A DNA stretch of 41,132 nucleotides from CAZTTG01 sp964615935 (GTDB lineage Bacteria > Planctomycetota > UBA1135 > GCA-002686595), in assembly GCA_964615935.1 (NCBI GenBank), contig CAZTTG010000054.1, positions 1 through 41,132 of the forward strand, in the 5' to 3' direction. A program made the translations under genes and the position numbers. This document shows positions 17,301 through 24,756 of this stretch, piece by piece. Numbering within the stretch: position 1 is the stretch's first letter; each line of letters begins with the position of its first letter. The notes beneath the pieces are model-generated. The model made no database searches, was not told where the DNA came from, and worked only from the letters and a program-made list of their open reading frames with translations.

Positions 17301-20300
17301 GCATCCGCGGGAGCTGCTCGGCCTCGATGCCCACCTTGCGGAGCTCGCGGCCGGCCTCCTTGGCGGCGTTCTCGATGGCCCAGTCGATCGACTCCATGAA
17401 GCCGAAGCGCTCGGACAGGCGCAGGGCTCCCTCGCGGGTGTCGGAGGCCAGCGTCACGAAGGCCAGGCGCGCGGTCCCGTGGGGCGGGAGCTCCACGGTG
17501 GCCTGCAGGATCGAGGTGGGGTCGAGCACCGAGCCGGTGCGCCCCGAGAGCCCCGCGGCGCCAGGCGCCAGGGCGCCGGGCGCGCGCGGCGTGGCCCCGC
17601 GGCCCAGGAAGCGGTCGCGATCCGTCTCGAAGCCGGTGCTCTCCACCCCCTCGTCGTCGGCCACGATCTGCTGCAGCAGCACGGCGGGCTTCTCGTCCGA
17701 GCTGCGGGCCCGGCGGCCGAAGAGCAGGGCCGCGGATCCCGCCAGGTGCTCGCTGCGCACGAAGAGCTTGTCGAAGGCCGGGTGCCGGTCCCCGGCGGCC
17801 GGGGCGGAGAGGGAGACCTCGGCGTAGCTGGTCAGGGTGAGGCGCCGCGGGCGGTCGGTCTCGTTGACCACCGCGACGCGCCGCACCTCCACGTCGTCGC
17901 CGGGGGCCACGGCGACCTCCACGCGCAGGGACACGCCCTGCTCCCGCCGGTTCAGCTCGACCATGTGCGGGTGGAAGACCGAGCGGGCCTCGCCCTCGCC
18001 CGGCCCGCAGGGATTGCGGCCGGCCGACCACAGCTGGCCCGACTCCTCGTCGCGCACGTAGAGCCACATGCCCCAGTGGTCGCGCGTCGGATCGGCCGAC
18101 CAGCGCGTCAGGGCCAGGCCGCGCCAGCGCAGCCAGCCTCCCCCGGAGTCGGTGAGCATCGCGCTCAGGCTGCCGTTGGAGAGCACGTGCGCCTCGGGGT
18201 GGGGGCCGGCCTGGTGGGGGGTCCAGGGCTCGAGGGCCGGACGGGGGGCCGCCTCCGCGGGCGGCGGGGTCCCCGGGTCGCGGTGGGGCGACTCGGTGTG
18301 CAGGGCCGGCGGCACCTGCTCGTGGAGCAGGATCTCGGCGGTCTGCACCAGGGAGTCGGCGTGGAAGCGCCGCACCAGGGCCGCTCCCAGCAGGTGGTTG
18401 CCGATGGCCGTCAGGATCATCCCCTGGTGGTGGGCCATGTAGGTGCGCACCACGGCGTGGCTGCGTCCCTCGGGCAGGCGCGCGCGGGTGAAGTCGATCG
18501 ACTCGAAGAGCCCGTAGCGGCCCATGGCCCTCAGGGAGCGCAGGTGGTCCAGGTTGGCCATCACCGCCGCGGGCCGATGCGAGAGCGCCAGCATCGAGGC
18601 GTAGGGCGCCACCACCAGGTCGTCGGCCAGCCCGCGCTTGAACCCCAGCCCGGGAACGCCGAAGGCGCGGTACTGGTAGTTGAGGTCGGGGTCGAAGAGG
18701 TGGTAGGCCGACTCGGACACGCCCCAGGGGACCCCCCTGTCGGCGCCGTAGGCGATGTGCCGATCCACCACAGCGCGGCAGCTCCGGGCCAGGAAGGTGC
18801 TCTCGTCGCTGAGCATCAGGAGCGGCGGCATCAGGTACTCGAACATCGTGCCGCCCCAGGAGAGCAGCGCCGGCGAGCCCGCCGCCCGGGTGGCCGGCCG
18901 CCCCAGGAAGAACCAGTGCTTCTGGGGCACGTCGCCCTTGGCGATGGCGAAGAAGCTGGCCAGCCGCGCCTCCGAGGCCAGCAGGTCGTAGCGGTTGGGA
19001 TCCAGCCGGTCCGCGCTCAGGTTGTAGCCGATGTGGAAGAGGTGGCGCCCCTGGTCGTAAAGGAAGGTGAAGTCCATGCCGCGCGCCTCGGCCTCGCAGC
19101 GCGTGCCGATGCCCAGGATCTCGTCCCGCAGGTAGCGCGCGCTGGACTCCGAGCTCGCCAGGGCGGCCTCCATCTCGGCCACCCAGTCCAGGGCCTGCGC
19201 GGCGTCCCGCTCGGGCCCTGCCGGAGCCCGCCCGAGCGCCGCGCGCAGCTCGTCCAGATGCTCGCGCGCGCTCGCGCAGAAGGAGGGGATCTCGTCCAGG
19301 CGCGGCGCGCTCCGCAGGGAGGCGACCAGCGCCCGCCAGGCGACGTCCACCGGCCCCTCGGCCTCGGCCTCGGTGATCGGCTCGGGCGGGGAGGACAGGA
19401 GGTCCGCCCAGGGGAGCAGCATCTCGGCCTCGCGCCGCATGCCGCGCAGGTGCTGCCGCAGGCGCTCGAACCAGGTGCGCAGCTCGCGCAGCGTGTCGAG
19501 CTCGGCGGGGCGGTCGCCGGCCTCGAGGGCGTCCATCATCGCCCGGTCGAGCTCCACCAGCTCGGTGTTGCACAGGCCGTCGAGCCTCGAGCACCAGGCC
19601 GCCGGCTCCTCGGGGAGCTGGACCAGACCCCGCGAGACGGCCTCGATCCGGGTCTGCAGCTTCCTCCACACCCCGGCGCCCTTGATCCGGGGGTCGATGC
19701 CCCGCGCCGCGTCCCCCAGCAGCGCCAGGAGGTCGCTCAGGCCCTGCCAGGACTCGCGCCGCAGGATCGGGGCGGCGGCGGCCTCGGCGCAGCCCTGCTT
19801 GAGGGCCAGCAGGGCGCCGGCCAGGTTGCCGCTGTCCACCGTGGACACGTAGCGGGGCTCCAGCGGCTCCAGGCTGCGCGTGTCGTACCAGTTGAGCAGG
19901 TGACCGCGGCTGCGCTCCAGGCGCTCGAGGCTCTCGAAGGTGTTGCGCAGCCGGAAGACCAGGTCGGTCAGACCCAGGTAGCCCAGGTCGTAGGAGGTCA
20001 GGGTCGAGAGCAGGTACATGCCGATGTTGGTCGGCGACGTCCGGTGGGCCACCTCGCCCCGGGGATCCTCCTGGAAGTTGTCGGGGGGGAGCCACTGGTC
20101 CTCGGGGCCCACGAAGGTCTCGTAGAAGAGCCAGGTGCGGCGCGCGAGCTTGCGCAGCTCGCGGTGCTGGGAGGTCGAGAGTCTCCCCTGGCGCCGCCGC
20201 GAGGGCCGGCTGATGAGGCGCGCCAGCTCGGGGCTGGCGAGCCACATGAGGAGCATCGGCGCGGCCACCGCGAGCGCCTGGGGCTGCCAGACGGCGAGCC

Positions 20301-22896
20301 CCCAGCCGATCAGCAGGGCCGCCAGCGGGCCGGCGAACATCTCGGTCCACACCCCGGCGCGGGCGCCGCGGGCGGTGACCAGGCGGTCGGTGGCGGCCGC
20401 CGCGCGCCACTCGAGGAGCCGCTTCTTCGTGACGTACAGCCGGCCGAGCGTGCGCGCCACGGCGTCGACGATCACCCCCGCCTCGTGGGGCAGGAAGGCC
20501 CAGAACAGGATCCAGCGGCCGAGGTTCTGGCGCAGGCCGCGGGCGATGGCCAGCACCTCGCGACCCGGGTGGGGGAGGCGCCGGGTGCGCGTCAGGCCGG
20601 TGACCAGCTCGGTGAAGATGTGGCCGGCGGGCACCAGGAGGCACATCGCGGTCCACAGGAGCGGGTGCCCCGGCAGCAGGAGCCACCCCGCCACCAGGAA
20701 GGCCATCAGGAGCGGGCTGAGCAGGCTGCGCCGCAGGTTGTCGAGGATCTTCCAGCGGTCGATGGCGGAGAGGCGGCTCGGCACCCTGCGCCGCTCGGCG
20801 TCGGGCACCCGGGAGCCCAGCCAGGGGAGGAGCTGCCAGTCGCCACGGACCCAGCGGTGCAGCCGCCGGGCGAAGGCCAGGTAGTGCGGCGGGTAGTCCT
20901 CGTAGAGCACCGCGTCGGTGGCCAGCGCCGCTCGGCCGTGGACCCCCTCGAAGAGGTCGTGGCTGAGGATCGCGTTGTCCGGCACGCGGCCCTCGAGGCT
21001 CCTGCGGAAGGCCTGGACGTCGTAGATGCCCTTGCCGATGAACATGCCCTCGCCGACCAGGTCCTGGTAGACGTCGGACACGGCGCGGCTGTAGATGTCG
21101 ATGCCGGTGTCGCCGGCGTAGATGCGCCCGAAGGGCGAGCGGCCCTGCCCGGCGGGGGAGATCTCGATGCGCGGCTGAACGACCGTGTAGCCGGCCGTCA
21201 CGCGGCCGCTCCGGGGGTCGAAGAGGGCCTGGTTGAGCGGGTGGGCCAGGATCCCCACGAGCCGCGCGGCGCTCCCGCGCGGCAGCATGGTGTCGGTGTC
21301 CAGGGTGATGACGAAGCGGATGCCCTCCAGGCCCTCCGGCTCGCCCACGTGAACGTCGTAGGAGGTGTCCTCGGCGCCTGAGAGCAGCTGGCCCAGCTCC
21401 TCCAGCTTGCCCCGCTTGCGCTCCCAGCCCATCCAGCAGCCCTCGCTCGCGTTCCACTGGCGTCCGCGACACAGGAGGTGGAAGGGTCGATGGCCATCGG
21501 CCTCGTACTTGTCGTTGAGCAGCCGGATCCCGGTCTCCCCCTGGCGCAGGAGCTCGGAGTCGCCGGGCTCGCTCTGGCGGGCGGCGTCCAGGAAGTCGCC
21601 CACGATGGCGAACTCGAGGCGCGGATCGGGGTTCGACTGGTAGTGGATCTCGATGCGCCGGACGAGGGTCCGGATGTCCTCGGCGCTCCCCAGCAGGGTG
21701 GGGATGGCGACCAGCGTCCGGCAGTCGGCCGGGAGGCCGCGGCCGAGGTCCATCTTGGGCAGGACGCGCGGCGGCAGGACGTGGGTCAGGATCCACTGGA
21801 CCAGGGTGACCGCCAGGGTCGAGGCGGGCAGCAGCGCGAGCGCCGCGCCCGCGGTCCAGACCAGGGGGCCGGCGCCGCCGGCGGTCAGGAACCACAGCGG
21901 CGCGGCCCAGAAGAGGGCGGTCGCCGCGGCGATGCCGCCCAGGTAGAAGGCCGCGGGGTGGTCGAGGATCCGGCGCCGCCACCGCCGGGAGGCGCCCGGC
22001 CGGTAGCCGAAGCTCTCCTCGAAGGAACGGCGGCCGGCGTCCACCAGCCAGTGGCCGACGTGGGACGCCCGCTCGCCCGGCTCGGCGGCGGCGGCGCGCT
22101 CCACCGCCGCGCTGGCCACCTCGATCTCCTCCCGGCCGGTGCGCCGGGCGATCTCCTCCACGACCTTGCGGTAGCGGTCGCAGGTCTCGAAGTCCATGCC
22201 CGGGTACACGCCCGCGGGGTCCTTGCGGAGGACGTCCTCCACCCGGCTGGTGGCGCGGAAGAAGCGCTGCCAGCGGATCACGTCCAGCACGTGCAGGGCG
22301 CGCAGGCCGCGCACCAGGCGCTCGGTGTCGTCCACCCCGATCGGCAGGGGATCGCCCGAGACCAGGCGGACCCTGGGCCGCGACTCCGGGGCCGAGGCCA
22401 GCAGGGCCTGGGAGATCTCCTCGAGCACCGCCAGGCGCAGCATGGCCGGCATGGCCCACAGCTCGCCCACGCACAGCCCGCTCTCCTCCTGGTAGGCGCG
22501 GGTGTACTGGACCAGCGCCGCGAAGTCGATCTCCAGGCCGGTCTCCAGCAGCAGCGCCCGGGCCAGGGCATGGACGCGGGGCCCTCCGTCCTGCAGGGCG
22601 GGGAGCCGGCGGTAGAAACCCACGGGCATGTCCTCGCGCACCTGGCGGATGGCGCGCAGGATCATGTAGTCGTTGTCCAGGAACCACTCGGCGGTCGAGG
22701 CCCCGGCGGCGCTCCGCTCGATCGCGGAGAAGTGCGGACGCAGGCGCTGGACGAAGGCCGCCATCGCGTCGAGGTGCGCGATCGACGGCAGGAGCGCGGG
22801 CGGTCGCTCGGCCAGCGAGTGCGCTCGGGCCAGGTCGGCGGCGCGAGTGGTGAAGCCCTCGGCGGTGTCCACTCGAGGTGAGGGGGCCGCCCTCAC
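14341..22896 (-). CDS. ndvB: Cyclic beta-1,2-glucan synthase (NdvB/ChvB type, GT84 + GH94)
   Basis: This giant inner-membrane enzyme (2,851 aa; NdvB and ChvB are about 2,830) polymerises glucose from UDP-glucose and cyclises the chain. GTG 22896 is chosen because it overlaps the Usp stop as GTGA and has GGAGAG upstream. Landmarks: two or more TM helices near 317-368; a GT2-like core with LVAIPTLLGSAEDI (about 392), TLDTDTMLPRG (about 527) and RRLHRWVRGDWQ (about 674); further TM helices around 725-900; a glycoamylase-like region with STVDSGNLAGAL, WGVSESAY and YMAHHQGMILTAIGNHL (about 1,490); and a GH94 phosphorylase region with GSCDWNDGMNRVG (about 2,524, general-acid Asp) and GGWTWYTGAASW (about 2,740). 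Known family members make osmoregulated periplasmic glucans and act in host interaction. A pure GH94 phosphorylase is unlikely because the GT motifs are complete. Confidence 0.92.
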   Translation of the reverse strand: MRAAPSPRVDTAEGFTTRAADLARAHSLAERPPALLPSIAHLDAMAAFVQRLRPHFSAIERSAAGASTAEWFLDNDYMILRAIRQVREDMPVGFYRRLPALQDGGPRVHALARALLLETGLEIDFAALVQYTRAYQEESGLCVGELWAMPAMLRLAVLEEISQALLASAPESRPRVRLVSGDPLPIGVDDTERLVRGLRALHVLDVIRWQRFFRATSRVEDVLRKDPAGVYPGMDFETCDRYRKVVEEIARRTGREEIEVASAAVERAAAAEPGERASHVGHWLVDAGRRSFEESFGYRPGASRRWRRRILDHPAAFYLGGIAAATALFWAAPLWFLTAGGAGPLVWTAGAALALLPASTLAVTLVQWILTHVLPPRVLPKMDLGRGLPADCRTLVAIPTLLGSAEDIRTLVRRIEIHYQSNPDPRLEFAIVGDFLDAARQSEPGDSELLRQGETGIRLLNDKYEADGHRPFHLLCRGRQWNASEGCWMGWERKRGKLEELGQLLSGAEDTSYDVHVGEPEGLEGIRFVITLDTDTMLPRGSAARLVGILAHPLNQALFDPRSGRVTAGYTVVQPRIEISPAGQGRSPFGRIYAGDTGIDIYSRAVSDVYQDLVGEGMFIGKGIYDVQAFRRSLEGRVPDNAILSHDLFEGVHGRAALATDAVLYEDYPPHYLAFARRLHRWVRGDWQLLPWLGSRVPDAERRRVPSRLSAIDRWKILDNLRRSLLSPLLMAFLVAGWLLLPGHPLLWTAMCLLVPAGHIFTELVTGLTRTRRLPHPGREVLAIARGLRQNLGRWILFWAFLPHEAGVIVDAVARTLGRLYVTKKRLLEWRAAAATDRLVTARGARAGVWTEMFAGPLAALLIGWGLAVWQPQALAVAAPMLLMWLASPELARLISRPSRRRQGRLSTSQHRELRKLARRTWLFYETFVGPEDQWLPPDNFQEDPRGEVAHRTSPTNIGMYLLSTLTSYDLGYLGLTDLVFRLRNTFESLERLERSRGHLLNWYDTRSLEPLEPRYVSTVDSGNLAGALLALKQGCAEAAAAPILRRESWQGLSDLLALLGDAARGIDPRIKGAGVWRKLQTRIEAVSRGLVQLPEEPAAWCSRLDGLCNTELVELDRAMMDALEAGDRPAELDTLRELRTWFERLRQHLRGMRREAEMLLPWADLLSSPPEPITEAEAEGPVDVAWRALVASLRSAPRLDEIPSFCASAREHLDELRAALGRAPAGPERDAAQALDWVAEMEAALASSESSARYLRDEILGIGTRCEAEARGMDFTFLYDQGRHLFHIGYNLSADRLDPNRYDLLASEARLASFFAIAKGDVPQKHWFFLGRPATRAAGSPALLSWGGTMFEYLMPPLLMLSDESTFLARSCRAVVDRHIAYGADRGVPWGVSESAYHLFDPDLNYQYRAFGVPGLGFKRGLADDLVVAPYASMLALSHRPAAVMANLDHLRSLRAMGRYGLFESIDFTRARLPEGRSHAVVRTYMAHHQGMILTAIGNHLLGAALVRRFHADSLVQTAEILLHEQVPPALHTESPHRDPGTPPPAEAAPRPALEPWTPHQAGPHPEAHVLSNGSLSAMLTDSGGGWLRWRGLALTRWSADPTRDHWGMWLYVRDEESGQLWSAGRNPCGPGEGEARSVFHPHMVELNRREQGVSLRVEVAVAPGDDVEVRRVAVVNETDRPRRLTLTSYAEVSLSAPAAGDRHPAFDKLFVRSEHLAGSAALLFGRRARSSDEKPAVLLQQIVADDEGVESTGFETDRDRFLGRGATPRAPGALAPGAAGLSGRTGSVLDPTSILQATVELPPHGTARLAFVTLASDTREGALRLSERFGFMESIDWAIENAAKEAGRELRKVGIEAEQLPRMQSLLSALLFPCPNLRPGGRELARNRLGKPGLWGRGISGDLPILLLRLRDLEDGELLEVLLRAHRLWRRRGIRVAFVVLVEAVSSYEDDTQDKVDRLIASCEGQSWLNRRGGLFVVRADQVPPEERRLLEVSARCVLDTARGTLEEQTRHLQRAAHDLPRFVPPPAPPAEEVETPALQRPDDLSFDNGLGGFSADGREYVIHLEPGQQTPAPWCNVIANPLCGCLVTESALGYTWAENSGENRLTPWLNDPVSDEPAEALYLRDEETAAVWTPTRLPVPDGGAYQTRHGAGYTEFRHNSRGLVQSMRVYAAPGAPLKIVRLRVRNTWSRHRRLTATYYAEWALGTLRSETQTMVVPEHDPRSGALLARCDWNPEFAGRTAFLASTLPTHGFTVDRREFLGRDGGPHRPAALERWGLSGRADPGLDPCAALQVHLDVEAGQEVEVAFLLGQGSDREEALRLIAEYRDEARVQAAWEELGEFWEGLLGRVSVSTPEPSMDLMLNRWLPYESLSARLFGRTGLYQSSGAMGFRDQLQDVMALVHLDPTLTRAQILRAARHQFEAGDVLHWWHPPSGRGVRTRCSDDLLWLPFVTAHYVHSTGDESILYECLPFLEGEPLAPGEDDRYAQYAVTSETASLFDHCLRALERGRTAGAHGLPLIGSCDWNDGMNRVGEEGRGESVWLAWFQCATYEAFAKICDRVEREDQSRVWRERARELAAVVEEQAWDGAWYRRAYDDDGKPLGSSECSEGRIDSIAQSWSAISGAGDPERVRTALRSAERELVRRHDRLVLLLWPPYDTGPTDPGYIKGYPRGVRENGGQYTHASTWLGWAFAAQGDGDRAEEIFRLINPILHAQTDLSRYRVEPYVIPADVYGMEPHVGRGGWTWYTGAASWCWRLGLEAILGLRRVEGELEIDPCIPSTWSGYEAVLRGDRGVCRVRVENPDGICRGVSEILLDGAPVPDGRVPMSALNGEHEVRVRLGPQVLLPQV

Positions 22897-24080
22897 CTCG
22901 ACTCTCCGCGGCACAGGCCCGCGCCGTGGGGGCGCGGGACCTTGTGGAACTGGGTGGCCGAGAGCTGCCAGCTCATCTCGTCCGGCGCGACGTCCTGGAT
23001 GAGCAGCAGCGGGACCGAGCCGCGGCTCAGCACGGACTGGGCCACGCTGCCGTAGGGCCGGTCGCAGCGCCCGGTCTGGCCGTGGGCCGCCATGACCAGC
23101 AGGTCCACGTCCTCGTGCTGGACCGTCCCGAGCAGCGCCTCCCAGACCTCGGCCTCGCGGTGCAGCACGGTGCGCACCCGCAGGTCCTCGGCGCCCAGCC
23201 GGCGCCGCACCTGATCCAGGTAGCGCTCGGCGGCCTGTTCGTTGCGGTGCTGCAGGCGCAGGGCCATCTGCCGCACCTCCTCCTCCTGGTGGCCCGGGCA
23301 GGTGAGCCCCACCTCCGGCACCACGTGCGTCAGGAGCAGCTCCGCGGCGTGCTCGCGGGCCAGGCCCACGAGGACGGGGAGCACGCACTCGGCCCGCTGG
23401 GAGCCGTCCAGGGGAGCCATGATCCGCCGGAAGCGCACCTCGGTGCCGGCGTCCTCGGCGGCCCGCACGGCGGGGACGATCAGGAGCGAGCCCTGGGCGC
23501 GGGAGACGACCATCTGCGCCGTGCTGCCCATGGCCCAGCCGGAGAGGCCGCGTTCGCCGTGGCTGGAGAGCACCGTGAGGTCGACCCGACTCTCGCGGCC
23601 CTCGCGCACGATCTGCTCCGCCACGTGGCCCTGGAGGATGCGCGCGGTGGAGGGCAGGTCGGAGCGCCCCACCCGCTGGCGCACGCGGTCGAGGTACATG
23701 CGCGACTCGGCCCGGAAGACCTCCCAGTCGAGCGCGTCCGACGGCAGGTGCTCCAGGGGGTGCCGCTCGGGCTCGAGCACGTGCAGCAGGGTGAGGCGCG
23801 CGCCCCAGGTGCGCGCGATGGACAGGGCGAAGGGCAGGGCGCGCTCGCCCAGGGCCGAGCGATCCAGGCAGACCAGGGCGTGCCTGAGCCACTTGGCCGG
23901 CTCGCGGGCCGCCTGGGCGGCGCCGGGCAGGGCCGCCGCGCGGGCGCGGGGGCGCGCCGAGCCCGGCAGGGCGGGCGCGGGATCCCGGGAGGATCGGGGC
24001 TCGGAGGGCACGGGGGCGGGGGTGGGCGCCTGCTCCTCGGCCTGCGGACGCGAGGTCTCGTTGCTCTCCTCGTTCTTCAT
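22893..24080 (-). CDS. Tandem universal stress protein (two UspA domains)
   Basis: The product has 395 aa. A low-complexity Pro/Ala/Arg N-terminal tail of about 60 residues precedes two Usp alpha/beta domains. Domain 1 runs from ALVCLDRSALGERALPFA to the loop VLSSHGERGLSGWAMGSTAQ; domain 2 from RIMAPLDGSQRAECVLPVL to VMAAHGQTGRCDRPYGSVAQ. Both keep the family's G-x2-G-x(8-9)-G-[ST]-type nucleotide loop in modified form, so ATP binding is plausible. The ATG at 24080 has GGAAGGG upstream. It is first in an operon with the cyclic glucan synthase, the stop overlapping the next start as GTGA. This suggests stress-linked control of glucan synthesis, which is an inference. Confidence 0.92.
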   Translation of the reverse strand: MKNEESNETSRPQAEEQAPTPAPVPSEPRSSRDPAPALPGSARPRARAAALPGAAQAAREPAKWLRHALVCLDRSALGERALPFALSIARTWGARLTLLHVLEPERHPLEHLPSDALDWEVFRAESRMYLDRVRQRVGRSDLPSTARILQGHVAEQIVREGRESRVDLTVLSSHGERGLSGWAMGSTAQMVVSRAQGSLLIVPAVRAAEDAGTEVRFRRIMAPLDGSQRAECVLPVLVGLAREHAAELLLTHVVPEVGLTCPGHQEEEVRQMALRLQHRNEQAAERYLDQVRRRLGAEDLRVRTVLHREAEVWEALLGTVQHEDVDLLVMAAHGQTGRCDRPYGSVAQSVLSRGSVPLLLIQDVAPDEMSWQLSATQFHKVPRPHGAGLCRGESR

Positions 24081-24515
24081 CGGGGTGCCCTTCCTGGGAT
24101 GGGTGCCGCTGCCGGCACCTCTTCGCGAGCCGGGACGTTCCTCGGGGTGGAGCCGGTCGGCCCGGGCTCGATGGGGAGAGACCGCGCCCGCTCCTCCTGG
24201 CGGCCTCCACCCGCGCCCGTCCCGCGTCCAGCTCCTGGAGTCGTGTATAGCCCTAGTGTCGGCGAGTACGGATCGCGGCCGTACCGGAAGGAGCGGCAGG
24301 TCGGCAAGAATTTCCAGGTGACGGGAATCGCTCCCACATCCAGGACGCCGCGGGGATCCCCCTGCGTGTCAATGGCCGGAATGCGCGCCCGCCGGGACGG
24401 AATGTGCTATGCATCCGAAGTTGCGCTGTCGATGGACAAGGCGGCGGCCCGGAGGCCCGCTGCTCACGGAGCGGATCCTCCCGGGCACACCCCCCGCCAG
24501 ATCGAGGAGACGCGC
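24081..24515. other. 435-base region between divergent genes
   Basis: It should contain the promoter of the usp-glucan synthase operon and of the small gene at 24516. I see no convincing -10/-35 pair, no long inverted repeat and no RNA gene. Around 24240-24430 it is less GC-rich than its surroundings, as expected for a promoter region, with ATGCAT at 24409-24414. Confidence 0.35.
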
Positions 24516-24749
24516 ATGCGAACCAGGCCCCGACACTCCCTCCCGACGCTCCTGGGCTCGGGCTTCGGATCCGAGGTCCGCACCGCCAGCTCGCGGGCCC
24601 TCCTCCTGTTCGACCAGGGCCGGTGGAGGGGGGACGATCCCCCCGCCAGCGAGAAGGCCCGGGAGGAGATCCGGCGCTCGGCTCCCCCGCCGGCGCTCGA
24701 CGCGCGACCCATCCGCGGTCGCGAGCCGCGGCCGGCCACGGGCGTCTAG
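24516..24749 (+). CDS. Small hypothetical protein
   Basis: This is a 77-aa ORF starting MRTRPRHSLPTLLG. The ATG at 24516 has GAGGAG six bases upstream, a strong Shine-Dalgarno, which is the main evidence that it is translated. It includes RALLLFDQGRWRGDDPP and ends PATGV. No signal peptide, TM segment or known family was recognised. It converges on the esterase gene, with only seven bases between the two genes. Confidence 0.5.
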   Translation: MRTRPRHSLPTLLGSGFGSEVRTASSRALLLFDQGRWRGDDPPASEKAREEIRRSAPPPALDARPIRGREPRPATGV

Positions 24750-24756
24750 ACGCCGC

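Noticed and set aside
14248..21381. Very long plus-strand open frame (over 2,300 codons) opposite the glucan synthase.
   Set aside because: It is the antisense shadow of a GC-rich gene: Gly/Arg/Val/Gln-rich with no motif, while the minus strand encodes a complete known family.
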